Assembly: GCA_039029395.1 (NCBI GenBank)
Contig: JBCCGG010000027.1
Coordinates: 1 to 64,000, forward strand
Source: JBCCGG01 sp039029395
Lineage (GTDB): Bacteria; Pseudomonadota; Alphaproteobacteria; Kiloniellales; JAKSDN01
Direction: 5' to 3'
Length of the DNA stretch: 64,000 nt
The position numbers were made by a program, and so were the translations under genes. Below are positions 51,037-60,140 of this stretch, piece after piece. The notes beneath the pieces are model-generated. The model searched no databases. It was not told where the DNA came from and saw only the letters and a list, made by a program, of their open reading frames with translations. Numbering within the stretch: the stretch's first letter is position 1; every line of letters starts with the position of its first letter.

Positions 51037-52614
51037 CTATAGCAGGATTCGCGACAGGTGGGCTTGGAGCGCGTCAAGCGACGGTGGCGCCGCCCGGAAG
51101 CCCAGATGGCCGTCCGGGCGCACCACGCAGAGGCTAGGTTTATCGGCGCCTAAACGCTCATGCACCGTGCCGGAGGGATCGCGCAGGATCGCAGACGACG
51201 CCCCAGCCTCGTTGCGCGTCACGACATAAGCCTTGAGGTGGCGCCCCGCGGACTGGACGGCGGCCCGTGCCAGCTCCAGGGCCAACTCGACCGCAGCGTG
51301 GTCCGCGTCGCCAAGCAGGACAAGCAGACACTGTTCGGTGCCGGCGATCAGCTCGTGCAAGCGAAACGTGCCGTTGCCGCTGACCAGGGGCCCGGCATCG
51401 CCGACCCGGAAGCCGATTTCCGTACCGGCGGGCGCGGGCTGGCCGTCGGCCAAGACTTGCGCCACGATCGGGCTGTCCGGATAGCCGAGACCGATCTCCC
51501 CTTCAACGATACGGGCCTCCGGGTGATTCGCCTCGTCGGACAGAAACGCGATCAGCTCTTGAGTCGCCGCCGAATCGCGCTGGGCGCCGCGGGCCTCGGC
51601 CTCGTCGCCCGAGCGCACGATGGCCTCGGCCACCGGGCGGCGCTCGGCCTCGTAGGAGTCGAGCAGGGACTCCGGCGCTTCGCCGCGCGCCACCAGCGCC
51701 AGCTTCCAGCCCAGGTTTTGGCCATCGTGGACCCCCAAGTTCATGCCGTGGCCTTCAAGCGGGGTGAAGGCGTGGGCGGCGTCGCCGGCCAGCAGCACGC
51801 GCCCGATGCGAAAGCTGTGGGCCAAGCGGGCATGGGTGGTGAACTGCTGTGGCTCGTCGGGGTCCGCCAGGGCCGCGCCCGGCGAGATTTCGTCGAGTCG
51901 GCGGTTGAGGCTGGCCATCACGTCGTCAGCCTCGCGCTCGAGCCGGAAATAGATGCGCCAGCGCCCATCCTTGAGGGGAATCGGATTCATGCACGGCGGC
52001 TGAACCTGAATGGCGGCCAGGTCCGGCGGATGACCCCAGCCGCTCAAATGCCCGTCGATCACGCCCCAAGGCAGCTCGTACTCATGGCCGTCGAAGGAAT
52101 CGCCGATCGCCGCGCGCACGGCGCTGTGCAGCCCGTCGGTGCCGACCACCCAGCTTGCCGTCACGTCGCGCTCCGTGCCGTCGTTCCGGCGCAGCCGCGC
52201 GCGCACGCCCTCCGGTCCTTGAGTCAAGCCGGCGAACTCGACACCGCGCTCGACGCTTCCCCCAAGCTCGGCAAGCGTGTCGGTCAATATCGCCTCGGTG
52301 TAATTCTCCGGGATCGACAACATGAATGGAAACGGGCTGTCGAGTCCCGCAAAGCGCACCGTGGCCACCGGCGTGGCGTCGGAGAACAGGGTCACGCCAT
52401 GGACTTTCTTGCCGCGCTCCAAGAACTGTTCCGCCAAGCCCTGTGACGCGAAGATTTCCAACGTGCGGGATTTCACGATGGTCGCCCGGTCCCAAGGCAG
52501 AGGCGCCGGATGACGATCGACCAAGTGGAAGGCGACGTCGCGGCGGGCCAGCTCGATCGCCAGCACCAGTCCGGTCGGTCCGGCGCCGACGATCAGGATC
52601 GGGGCAGGGGGCAT
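51037..52614 (-). CDS. FAD-dependent aromatic monooxygenase (PheA/TfdB type)
   Basis: A 525-residue flavoprotein. FAD motifs: G-A-G-P-T-G-L near residue 10, the D-G mid-motif (V-G-T-D-G-L-H-S-A-V-R) and the G-D-A-A-H ... G-M-N-L-G-V-H-D motif near 285-305. The C-terminal ~150 residues look like the thioredoxin-like domain of PheA/TfdB-type hydroxylases. It probably hydroxylates an aromatic substrate with NAD(P)H. ATG 52614. Convergent with the cyclase gene. Confidence 0.9.
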   Translation of the reverse strand: MPPAPILIVGAGPTGLVLAIELARRDVAFHLVDRHPAPLPWDRATIVKSRTLEIFASQGLAEQFLERGKKVHGVTLFSDATPVATVRFAGLDSPFPFMLSIPENYTEAILTDTLAELGGSVERGVEFAGLTQGPEGVRARLRRNDGTERDVTASWVVGTDGLHSAVRAAIGDSFDGHEYELPWGVIDGHLSGWGHPPDLAAIQVQPPCMNPIPLKDGRWRIYFRLEREADDVMASLNRRLDEISPGAALADPDEPQQFTTHARLAHSFRIGRVLLAGDAAHAFTPLEGHGMNLGVHDGQNLGWKLALVARGEAPESLLDSYEAERRPVAEAIVRSGDEAEARGAQRDSAATQELIAFLSDEANHPEARIVEGEIGLGYPDSPIVAQVLADGQPAPAGTEIGFRVGDAGPLVSGNGTFRLHELIAGTEQCLLVLLGDADHAAVELALELARAAVQSAGRHLKAYVVTRNEAGASSAILRDPSGTVHERLGADKPSLCVVRPDGHLGFRAAPPSLDALQAHLSRILL

Positions 52615-52699
52615 GAATGCGAAGTCCTTGCGGAGGTGTTGTGCGCTGCACCGAGACTAAGCACCCGACGCACGAACGTAAATCACTGCGACCCCACCT

Positions 52700-53671
52700 T
52701 TAGGGCATGCGTCCCGATCCCTCCGCCAGCAGCGCTTCGAGTGCGTCGGCCACCGCGTCGACCGGGATCGCGGCCATCTCATCGCCGCCGAAATCCTGGG
52801 CGCGGATCACCTCGCCGCGCGAGACCAGGGGCGCGAACTTGGTCGGCGGGGTCGGCCCAAACAACGAGACCAGAGGGCAATCGGCGGCGGCCAGCATGTG
52901 GCCGATGCCGGCGTCGTTGGCGACCGCGGCGGCCAGGCGTTGGGCGAGCGCGATGGTCAGCAGGCTGTCGGGAGATTGCGCCTCCTGCAGTGGAAAGCGC
53001 GCCTCGGGCAGGGCTCGGGCAAGGCCTTCGTGCCATTCCGCTTCGGCCGGGCCCAGCAGGATCACCGCCTGGCGGCCGCCCTCGGCAAGACGCTGGGCCA
53101 GCGCCTGATAGTTCTCCAGAGGCCAGCACTTGTGGCGCCCGCCGGCGCCCGGCGCCAGGCCCACGTAGACCGGCCCCTCGGGCAGCAACGCGCGCGCGGC
53201 GGCCTCGAGCGGTGCGCCCAAGCGGAGCTCGAAGGCGGTCTCCGCCGGAAGTCCGGAGGCCGCTTCCACCAAGGCCAGCAGCTGGTCGATCATCGCGGCC
53301 GGCTTGGGCCGGGCGCCGGTCACCAAGCGCCCGTGGGGCACCCGGCGAAGGATCATGGTGGTGAGCAGGCGGCGCTGGGTGTCGATCACCAGATCGAAGC
53401 GCCGACCGGCTAGCGCCGTGCCGGCCAGGGGATCGCCGAGCAGTTGCCCGACCCGGCTGCCCACGCCGGCATCCTTGACCACCTCGTCGATCAATCCTTC
53501 GACCAGGGGCGCGAGCGGACCAGCGAAGACGCTGCCACCTTTGCCGGCCAGCCAGGTGATGTGCGCTTTGGAGAAGGCATTGCGCAGGGCGCGCGCGAAG
53601 GGCAGCTTGATCAGCCCATCGCCCAAAAGGTCGAGGCCCACATAGACCAAAATGGTGCCCGGTGCCGCCAT
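52700..53671 (-). CDS. glycosyltransferase family 9 (heptosyltransferase-like)
   Basis: A 323-residue GT9 protein. The N-terminal Rossmann half begins G-D-G-L-I-K-L-P-F-A-R-A-L, like other GT9 members. The C-terminal half has V-G-L-A-P-G-A-G-G-R-H-K-C-W-P near residue 183 (nucleotide-sugar phosphate binding), N-D-A-G-I-G-H-M-L-A-A-A and L-F-G-P-T. It is probably a lipopolysaccharide core or polysaccharide enzyme, acting at the inner membrane. Same strand as the monooxygenase; divergent from the Rieske gene with about 190 bases between. Confidence 0.88.
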   Translation of the reverse strand: MAAPGTILVYVGLDLLGDGLIKLPFARALRNAFSKAHITWLAGKGGSVFAGPLAPLVEGLIDEVVKDAGVGSRVGQLLGDPLAGTALAGRRFDLVIDTQRRLLTTMILRRVPHGRLVTGARPKPAAMIDQLLALVEAASGLPAETAFELRLGAPLEAAARALLPEGPVYVGLAPGAGGRHKCWPLENYQALAQRLAEGGRQAVILLGPAEAEWHEGLARALPEARFPLQEAQSPDSLLTIALAQRLAAAVANDAGIGHMLAAADCPLVSLFGPTPPTKFAPLVSRGEVIRAQDFGGDEMAAIPVDAVADALEALLAEGSGRMP

Positions 53672-53860
53672 GGCGGCACGGTAGTGGCTCGGCCGCCAAA
53701 GGTCGAGCCGAGCGGGCAGCGGCGCCCCGATGGGAGGTGGCGGTTCCTAACGGTAGCTGATATGACTCGTCTCCGCCCGCAACGGGGTGCTGTCGGGAGT
53801 CGGGTGCCGCGCAGCGTCTTGCCCTTGCGTTTCAACGTCACCCGGCCGTGATGGATTGTA

Positions 53861-55003
53861 ATGAGCCAAGTCGAGGCTGAGCACCGCCCAGCGGCGGAGC
53901 ACTCAGAAGGGCCCGCGCCCGATCTCAGAAAAACCGGCATTCACCCGGACTTTTGGTACCCTCTAGCCCGTGCCAAGCAGCTCAAGCCAGGCAAGACCTT
54001 GGCGGTCTCCTTCGCCGGCGAGCCGATCGTCCTGGTGCGCACCAAGAGCGGCAAGGTCTTCGCCCTCGAGGACCGCTGCGCCCACCGCCAGGTGCCGCTC
54101 AGCAAAGGCGTGGTCGACGGCGAGAACCTGCGCTGCGGCTATCATGGCTGGACCTATAAGGCGAGCGGCCGCTGCGTCAGCGTGCCCTACCTGGACAAGG
54201 GCCGCACGCTGCCCAACGGGGTGCGGGGCTATCCCTGCCGGGAGGCTTATGGCTTGATCTTCGTCTATCCCGGCGATCCGGCACGCCTGCCGGCGGTCGC
54301 CTTTCCGATGATCGAGACCCACGGCGATCCCCGCTACAAGACCCGTTACTTGGACCGCCAGGTGGGCTGCCACTACTCCTTCATGCACGAGAACCTGATG
54401 GACATGAACCATCAGTTCCTGCACCGGCGTTTGATGGGCAGTATAAAGACGGTCTTCCTGGGGCTGCGCCGGGGCGAAGGCTGGATCGAGTGCGACTACA
54501 CCTTCGCGCGGGAGGGCGGGCGCCAGCCGATTGGCGAGTGGTTCATGATCAACCGGCGCAAGGCGCCGCCCAAGGACTCCGCCGAAAAGGATCTCATGAC
54601 GATCCGCACGGACTACCCCTACCAGACACTCAAGTTCTGGACCGCGGGCAGCGAGGAGCCGGCGCTCGATCTTTGGAACGTCTATGTGCCGACCGACCGG
54701 GCGCAGCGCACCAACCACACCTTCGGCCTGATGACCATTCGGAAGCCGGGGGTTCCCGGGCTGATCAATCTGCTGTGGCCCTTCATCATCTGGTTCACCG
54801 AAGGCATCTTCCGGGAGGACCGGGAGATCGTCGAGCTCGAGCAGGCCGCCTTCGACGCACAGGGCGCCGATTGGAACCACGAGATCTTCCCGATCATCCG
54901 AGGCTTGCGGTCCGTCCTGATCGAAGGGGGCCAGCCCCTGCCCGAGCCAGGCAGCCAGCCCGAGCGTCCGCGCTGCGGCTTCACGCCCGCCCTGACGCCT
55001 TAA
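53861..55003 (+). CDS. Rieske 2Fe-2S aromatic ring-hydroxylating oxygenase, complete
   Basis: A 380-residue protein with an intact Rieske centre, C-A-H-R-Q-V-P-L and C-G-Y-H-G-W-T-Y at about residues 70-105. The catalytic part has N-H-Q-F-L-H at the iron site, and A-A-F-D-A-Q with Asp further on. It resembles VanA-type or toluenesulfonate/phthalate oxygenases that use a separate reductase; none is adjacent. It acts on an aromatic or amine substrate by monooxygenation, unlike the truncated oxygenase at 6625. Confidence 0.88.
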   Translation: MSQVEAEHRPAAEHSEGPAPDLRKTGIHPDFWYPLARAKQLKPGKTLAVSFAGEPIVLVRTKSGKVFALEDRCAHRQVPLSKGVVDGENLRCGYHGWTYKASGRCVSVPYLDKGRTLPNGVRGYPCREAYGLIFVYPGDPARLPAVAFPMIETHGDPRYKTRYLDRQVGCHYSFMHENLMDMNHQFLHRRLMGSIKTVFLGLRRGEGWIECDYTFAREGGRQPIGEWFMINRRKAPPKDSAEKDLMTIRTDYPYQTLKFWTAGSEEPALDLWNVYVPTDRAQRTNHTFGLMTIRKPGVPGLINLLWPFIIWFTEGIFREDREIVELEQAAFDAQGADWNHEIFPIIRGLRSVLIEGGQPLPEPGSQPERPRCGFTPALTP

Positions 55004-55087
55004 GAGCAGCCGGTTTACAGCTATTCGGCGGGCCCCTATGGTTGAGGCGGGACCCGCACTTTTTCTCGTGTATCACTGGAGGAAATC

Positions 55088-56008
55088 ATGCGGAAAACTC
55101 TGATTTTCCTCACTTTGTTCCTGTTCGCCGCAACCCCTGTTGTAGCCCGTGCGGCGACGCCCTTGGTCGACGTTGACTGGCTCAAGGAGAACGCCCAGCG
55201 GCCCGAGGTGGTGATTCTCGACGTGCGCAACAAGCTGGGCGGCGGATCCAAGGACGCCTATCTGGCCGGCCACATCCCGGGCGCCGTTTACAGCGACTAC
55301 CTGCGCGACGGTTGGCGCACCAAGGTCAACGGCGTAATCGGTCAGCTACCGCCGCTGGAGCATCTGGAACGCCTGATCGGCGGTTTGGGCATCGACAACG
55401 ACAGCCATGTGGTGATCGTCGCCGGCGGCACCAGCGCGCTAGATATGGGCAGCGCGACCCGAGTCTACTGGACCTTGAAGGTGGTCGGCCACGACAAGGT
55501 GTCGATCCTCGACGGTGGCCACCGGGCCTACGCGGCGGATCCCGCCAACTCCTTGGAGAGCGGCTGGAACGAGCCCGAGGCGCGCGCCTTCAACGCGGCC
55601 TTTCGCCCGGAAATGATTGCCGATCGCGGGGCGGTAGAAGCCTTCCTGCGCGGCGACCGGGTCATAGTCGATTACCGGCCCGTCAAGCAGTACCGGGGCT
55701 TGGCAAAGCATCCCGCGGCCAAGCGCAAGGGCACCATCCCGGGCGCCGTTAATGTACCGGAAAGTCGCCTGACCTCGGCCGATGGGACTTTCGTTGCCGG
55801 CGGTGAGGTCGATAGCCTGCTGGCCGAACTCGGGGTGGACGCGGGTGACCCGCAGGTCGCGTTCTGCAACACCGGCCACTGGGCCTCGCTTGGCTGGTTC
55901 GCCAGCTCCGAGCTCGCCGGCAACAAGGACGTGAAGCTCTACGACGGCTCCATGGTCGACTGGTCGGCCCACGACGCCCTGCCGATCGAGGTCAAGGCGG
56001 GCGAATAG
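55088..56008 (+). CDS. exported sulfurtransferase (rhodanese family)
   Basis: A 306-residue two-domain rhodanese with a signal peptide (M-R-K-T-L-I-F-L ... A-R-A-A-T). The first domain (V-V-I-L-D-V-R-N, A-G-H-I-P-G-A-V) is structural; the second has D-Y-R-P-V-K-Q-Y-R-G and the active cysteine in A-F-C-N-T-G-H-W-A-S. It transfers sulfane sulfur in the periplasm, perhaps from thiosulfate. ATG 55088 follows GGAGG. It is 84 bases after the Rieske gene. Confidence 0.92.
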   Translation: MRKTLIFLTLFLFAATPVVARAATPLVDVDWLKENAQRPEVVILDVRNKLGGGSKDAYLAGHIPGAVYSDYLRDGWRTKVNGVIGQLPPLEHLERLIGGLGIDNDSHVVIVAGGTSALDMGSATRVYWTLKVVGHDKVSILDGGHRAYAADPANSLESGWNEPEARAFNAAFRPEMIADRGAVEAFLRGDRVIVDYRPVKQYRGLAKHPAAKRKGTIPGAVNVPESRLTSADGTFVAGGEVDSLLAELGVDAGDPQVAFCNTGHWASLGWFASSELAGNKDVKLYDGSMVDWSAHDALPIEVKAGE

Positions 56009-56017
56009 GGCGGAGAG

Positions 56018-56193
56018 AACCAACCAGTGCCATCACAGAGGTCGCCGAGGAGCCACAGAGACCACTGAGAGTCTCACCGGGACCTTTGTTCTCGCTCTCC
56101 GATCGACCGCCAGGCGCGATGCTTTGGTGAAGCTACAAGCCCCTGGGTGACCTCTGTGGCTCCTCGGCGAACTCTGTGTCGGCACTGGTTGTT
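56018..56193. repeat. long imperfect inverted repeat (MITE- or REP-like)
   Basis: The arms 56018-56065 and 56147-56193 are about 47 bases each and complementary at roughly 85% (for example GAGGAGCCACAGAG against CTCTGTGGCTCCTC). They enclose about 80 bases without a frame. It sits between the rhodanese stop (56008) and the nitrile hydratase operon end. CACAGAGG-rich inverted repeats are dispersed in several environmental bacterial genomes, so a nonautonomous element is plausible. Confidence 0.7.
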
Positions 56194-56253
56194 TGGCCAG
56201 GCGCAGCGAGCAGTTTCAGTGTCCGGGCACTGCTGGGCTGCGTTTGCTCGTCC

Positions 56254-56610
56254 TCATAGATCTTTCTTGCCTGCCTTGAGCGTGACCGGCTGGCCGTGGG
56301 GGGTGGTTTCGTAGGCGCGGATCCATTGGCTCTTGCGGGCTGTTAGGTCGTCCTGCGACAGCAGATTTTCTGATTGAAGAACCATCTCCAACGCTCTGAG
56401 AACGCAAGCGTAATAAGTTTCGTTCGAGTCCGACTCTTCGGCTTGCTGGGCCAAGCGGATTTGATTGCCGAGGGCCTCGGCCCACTGGTCCGCGCCGAGC
56501 CGGCCGCTCTCGACCAGCTGTGCCGCCAGGGCCGTCACCTGGGCCTGCCAAGGCTCGGCGAACAGGGGCTCGCCGTCCCGATTGGCGAGCGGCTTGAGCT
56601 CAGCGCTCAA
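56254..56610 (-). CDS. nitrile hydratase accessory (activator) protein
   Basis: A 118-residue protein that helps load metal into the hydratase. It reads S-A-E-L-K-P-L-A-N-R-D-G-E-P-L-F-A-E-P-W-Q-A-Q-V, typical of the NHase accessory family, whose N-terminus resembles the beta subunit. The start is TTG 56610, overlapping the end of the beta-subunit gene by 11 bases, with GGGAG seven bases upstream. It is the last gene of the operon. Confidence 0.87.
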   Translation of the reverse strand: MSAELKPLANRDGEPLFAEPWQAQVTALAAQLVESGRLGADQWAEALGNQIRLAQQAEESDSNETYYACVLRALEMVLQSENLLSQDDLTARKSQWIRAYETTPHGQPVTLKAGKKDL

Positions 56611-57253
56611 GGTAGCTCTCCCAGAGATCCAGAAAGACCCGGTCGCGCCGCCCGGCCGCCTCGGGCCAGAGGTCGGCCGCCTGGAACGCGACGCTATAGA
56701 GCGGCTCGGCGTGCTTTTTGCCGCGCGCCTTGAGGTCGGGAAAGACGTGTGCGCCATGGCTGGCCTGGATTACCCCGGGCCGGCCCATTGCATAGCGGGG
56801 CAGGCGGGTGTGCCCGGAATGGCCGTGGCTGCGGGTTACCACCCGGTCGCCGACCTCGAAGGCCGGTGCCCGATCGACCGGCCGGTCGAAGCGCGCGGTC
56901 TTGCGGGTCGCTTCCAGCACGTCCTCGGCCTTGAGGGGCGGATCGAGATCGGGCCGGCTGCCGTCGGACCGGCCGCGCGCCAGCTCTTTGACCGTGGCGA
57001 TGCCGGAATCGACCATCAAGGCGGCGTAGATCTGCATCCACTGATCGAAATAGGGTCGGGTCAGATAGTCGTTCGGCGCGATCAGCTCGCGCACGTGGCG
57101 CCACCAGTCCAGGGTCCAGCTGCGGTCCTGCGCCATGGCGCCGTTGACACCCCACATGCGGGCTTCCCAGTCGGTATTAAAGTTGCGCTCGAATTCGTCG
57201 ACCTCGATGGGTCCGAAGCCTTCCCGGCCGCCCAGATCGTGCACGCCGTCCAT
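56600..57253 (-). CDS. nthB: nitrile hydratase beta subunit
   Basis: A 217-residue subunit. The opening M-D-G-V-H-D-L-G-G-R-E-G-F-G is the family hallmark, followed by V-N-G-A-M-A and the C-terminal barrel G-D-R-V-V-T-R-S-H-G-H-S-G-H-T-R-L-P-R-Y. It forms the heterodimer with NthA that converts nitriles to amides. Its start overlaps the alpha-subunit stop by one base. Cytoplasmic. Confidence 0.94.
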   Translation of the reverse strand: MDGVHDLGGREGFGPIEVDEFERNFNTDWEARMWGVNGAMAQDRSWTLDWWRHVRELIAPNDYLTRPYFDQWMQIYAALMVDSGIATVKELARGRSDGSRPDLDPPLKAEDVLEATRKTARFDRPVDRAPAFEVGDRVVTRSHGHSGHTRLPRYAMGRPGVIQASHGAHVFPDLKARGKKHAEPLYSVAFQAADLWPEAAGRRDRVFLDLWESYLER

Positions 57254-57903
57254 CAGCTTGCCCCCGCGTCGCCCGGCACTCGGCAGACCGCCGTGCCGAT
57301 CATGGTGTTGCGGGTGACCAGCGCCGCCAAGGCTTCTTCCTCGAGCCCCTCGCTGCCGGCCGGCCGCTCGGGCAGAACCAGGTAGCGCAGCTCCGCCGTG
57401 GAGTCCCAGACCCGGATCTCCACCTCATCGTCCAAGCTCACGCCGAACTCGGCCAGCACGCCGCGCGGGTCGCGCACCGCCCGGGCCCGGTAGGCGTTGG
57501 CCTTGTACCAGGCCGGCGACATGCCGAGGAGCGCAAAGGGGTAGCAGGAGCAAAGCGTGCAGACGACGAGGTTATGAACCTGGTCTGTGTTTTCCACGGC
57601 CTTGAGATGGCCGGTCGCGTGGCCCAGGTAGCCGAAGTCATCGATCGCCGCCGAGGCGTCTTCCAAAAGCCGCGCCTTGAAGGCCGGATCGACCCAGGCC
57701 CGGGCGACCACCTTCGCGCCGCGCTTGGGCCCGATCTCCTCGCTGTAGAGCTCGACCAAGGCGTCGACCGCCGCCGGATCGACCATGCCCTTTTCCACCA
57801 GCAGGCTTTCCAACGCCTTGACCCGAAGCGCCGGATCGGAGGGCAGATGGCTCGCCAGCTCCCGATGGATCTGGGCAACTTTATCCGAGTCGTAGGATGC
57901 CAT
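57253..57903 (-). CDS. nthA: nitrile hydratase alpha subunit, cobalt type
   Basis: A 216-residue metal-bearing subunit. The metal loop is V-C-T-L-C-S-C with cysteines 115, 118 and 120; Thr in the second position marks the cobalt type, where iron types have Ser. Two of these cysteines are normally oxidised after translation. The following Y-P-F and W-Y-K-A-N-A-Y-R-A-R-A-V-R-D-P-R motifs also match. Operon order is alpha-beta-accessory, unlike the beta-alpha order of Rhodococcus cobalt enzymes. Confidence 0.95.
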   Translation of the reverse strand: MASYDSDKVAQIHRELASHLPSDPALRVKALESLLVEKGMVDPAAVDALVELYSEEIGPKRGAKVVARAWVDPAFKARLLEDASAAIDDFGYLGHATGHLKAVENTDQVHNLVVCTLCSCYPFALLGMSPAWYKANAYRARAVRDPRGVLAEFGVSLDDEVEIRVWDSTAELRYLVLPERPAGSEGLEEEALAALVTRNTMIGTAVCRVPGDAGAS

Positions 57904-57970
57904 GGCCGGCCGCGCTCCCTCGTCGCTCCTGGGAGCGAAAAGGTAGCGCGGAACCGGGGCCGTGGATAGC

Positions 57971-59701
57971 CTACTGGATGATCTTGCCGTCGCGAATAAC
58001 GACGGTGGTGCCGTCGAAGCGGGTCAGGGTGAAACCGTCGAAGTTCTCGTTATAGGTCCGGCTGTAGTCCTGTAGCATGCCCAGGGCCTGCTCTTCGCCC
58101 ACGCCAAGGCCATCGACCCCGTCGGAGCGGTAATGCACCCCGGCCGCGTCGCGCCCGATCGAAATGTTGTTGGCCAGCTTGTCGATCTCGTTGCCCAAGG
58201 TCAGATCCGAGCCGATCCAAGGCACGAGCGCGCTGCCGTCGGCGTTGGCCTGGACCGGCGCGGGGAACACGAAGTCTTCGTCGAAGAAGGCCTTGAGGAT
58301 CGTGCAGCAGGCACCGGCAATGGTCGCGTGACCGGCCGGGTAGGCCGGATGGGTCGGCGAACCTTCCGGAAAGGCAAGCGGCAAAAGGCTATTGCCGTTG
58401 GCGGCGAAGAGATTGGCCGTGGCCGCAGAGTTAAGGATTTCCAGATTGATGCCGTAGTCCTTGGTGCCATTGGCCTGGTTCTCGACCCGGGCGGCGAAGA
58501 CCTCGGGCCTTAGTCGCCGATGTACCAGCCATTTCTGATACCACGCGCCGGTCAGGGAGACCCGCGCCGCCTTGGTCACCAAGTCGGCGATGGCGGGCGC
58601 GCCGAAGGTCACGAAGGGGCCTTGGTTGTCGATGTCCAAGTATGGATTGCTCGGTGCCAGGGCGTCCGCGCCGAGGCCGAGCAGGATCAAGCAGGCGTTG
58701 AAGTAGGCCTGGAACACGAAGTCTTGACGGACGTACTCGCCGAGCGCGCGGTTGTTCGAGATGTAGCTCGGTACCCCGCTGAAGGTAATCCCGTCGCTCG
58801 GCGCGGCGCCCCGCTGAATCGCCAGCCACTCGGTGTAGTCGGTCATGAAGTCGTCGCCGGCCACCGGCGGGTCATAGCGCTGGACAATGTTGGTCGGGCC
58901 ATAGGGCACGTCGAGCCAAAGCAGCTGGCTGATGTAGGGGCCGACCAGATCGCCCGGAGTCTCGCCCCGGAAGATCGTGCTTGGGGTGACCAGCCCGTTA
59001 TCCTTGGGGCCGACCGTATGGCTGAAGTTGTTCAAATCGGCGACCGCGTCGGCGATCGAGGCGGAAATGCCGTAGTCGACGAAAGGCACGTCGCGGGTCA
59101 GGGCCTGCCAATAGACCTCGCCCATCTCCGCCGCTTGGGTTGCGCCGGCGAAGGTCGGCGCCGGCGGCATGCGGGTGGCTTGGCCGTCAAGGCCCGTCAT
59201 CTCGAAAGCATAGGCGCCTTGGGGGTTGGCTAGCGTGCGCACCGCCTGGGGCGACAGGGGGATGGCGTCGAAGTCCGATGGACGGCCGGTGTCCAACGCG
59301 GTCAGGAAGTCGTCGTAGGCAGCCGGGTCCACCTCGCCCAGGTCGTTTTGGGGCAGAGTCTTGAAGAAGCTCGCCCGGCGGTCCGGGTAGAGCGAATCGT
59401 CGCCGTTGGACTCCTGTGGCGACAGCTTGCCGACCAGGTAAGCATTGGCCGCTTGCCGACGCAGGCGGGCGGCCTCCAAGCGCCGCTTGCGAACGGCGAT
59501 CGCGTCGAACAGCGGGCCGTCTTTGGCGTGGGCGATGGTGGGCGAGGCAAGCGCCGCGCCTCCAGCCAAGGTCGCCAATGCGCCGCCGCTCTTCAGCAGG
59601 GCCCGGCGGCTGAACGCCGGCTTTTGCTGGGCATCGCTCTCGCGGTCTTTGGGTGATTTGGCCGTCTTGGTAGCTTTGTCACTGCGGGTCTCGAAACTCA
59701 T
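57971..59701 (-). CDS. Tat-exported vanadium-dependent haloperoxidase / PAP2 family protein
   Basis: A 576-residue protein. It starts at ATG 59701 after GAGGGAGGAG. The Tat motif S-R-R-A-L-L-K at 31-37 and a hydrophobic core precede A-H-A-K. The vanadate-binding set appears as K-W-L-V-H-R-R-L-R-P-E, Y-P-A-G-H-A-T (catalytic His) and R-D-A-A-G-V-H-Y-R-S-D (Arg and the axial His). Substrate may be halide; halide specificity cannot be read out. Isolated gene; folded and cofactor-bound export fits the Tat route. Confidence 0.88.
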   Translation of the reverse strand: MSFETRSDKATKTAKSPKDRESDAQQKPAFSRRALLKSGGALATLAGGAALASPTIAHAKDGPLFDAIAVRKRRLEAARLRRQAANAYLVGKLSPQESNGDDSLYPDRRASFFKTLPQNDLGEVDPAAYDDFLTALDTGRPSDFDAIPLSPQAVRTLANPQGAYAFEMTGLDGQATRMPPAPTFAGATQAAEMGEVYWQALTRDVPFVDYGISASIADAVADLNNFSHTVGPKDNGLVTPSTIFRGETPGDLVGPYISQLLWLDVPYGPTNIVQRYDPPVAGDDFMTDYTEWLAIQRGAAPSDGITFSGVPSYISNNRALGEYVRQDFVFQAYFNACLILLGLGADALAPSNPYLDIDNQGPFVTFGAPAIADLVTKAARVSLTGAWYQKWLVHRRLRPEVFAARVENQANGTKDYGINLEILNSAATANLFAANGNSLLPLAFPEGSPTHPAYPAGHATIAGACCTILKAFFDEDFVFPAPVQANADGSALVPWIGSDLTLGNEIDKLANNISIGRDAAGVHYRSDGVDGLGVGEEQALGMLQDYSRTYNENFDGFTLTRFDGTTVVIRDGKIIQ

Positions 59702-60140
59702 ATCTCCTCCCTCTTTGATCTTCTGATTGAGATGTGACACCGGCCTGCAATTGGCGCAGCTCTAACGTCCTCCGAATCGCCTGGGCGCGGTGGTCTTGCG
59801 GTCTTGAAGAGGCGGGCAATCCCTCAGAGCCCGTGACCCTCAAATGAATTTGAGTGCCTCGGACAATTGCCCACCGGGCGCGTGATCGGTGCCGGACGGC
59901 CTTTTTCGAGCGGAACTAGGACGAAGCGAGCCCGATCACCTAGTAAGACCTATTGTAGCCGCTTTTATTCATTTTCGCCACCGAAATATTCCTGAAACAT
60001 AATCTATACTTTAAGGAGTATTTTAAAGAACTTCTCATTACACGCGATAAATAGAAAAACGCTTGATACGTCAGTATAATTTCTTCTTTCGGAAGGTAAT
60101 CGACTGTGTCCCCGCGGCATGGCTGCCGACAGGAATGCCC
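59702..60140. other. AT-rich intergenic region
   Basis: About 440 bases upstream of the haloperoxidase gene and downstream of the GFA gene (both minus strand). The part around 59950-60100 is strongly AT-rich (TTTATTCATTTTC, AATCTATACTTTAAGGAG). I see no frame longer than a few dozen codons that looks coding and no tRNA. It probably holds the haloperoxidase promoter and regulatory sites. Confidence 0.4.
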
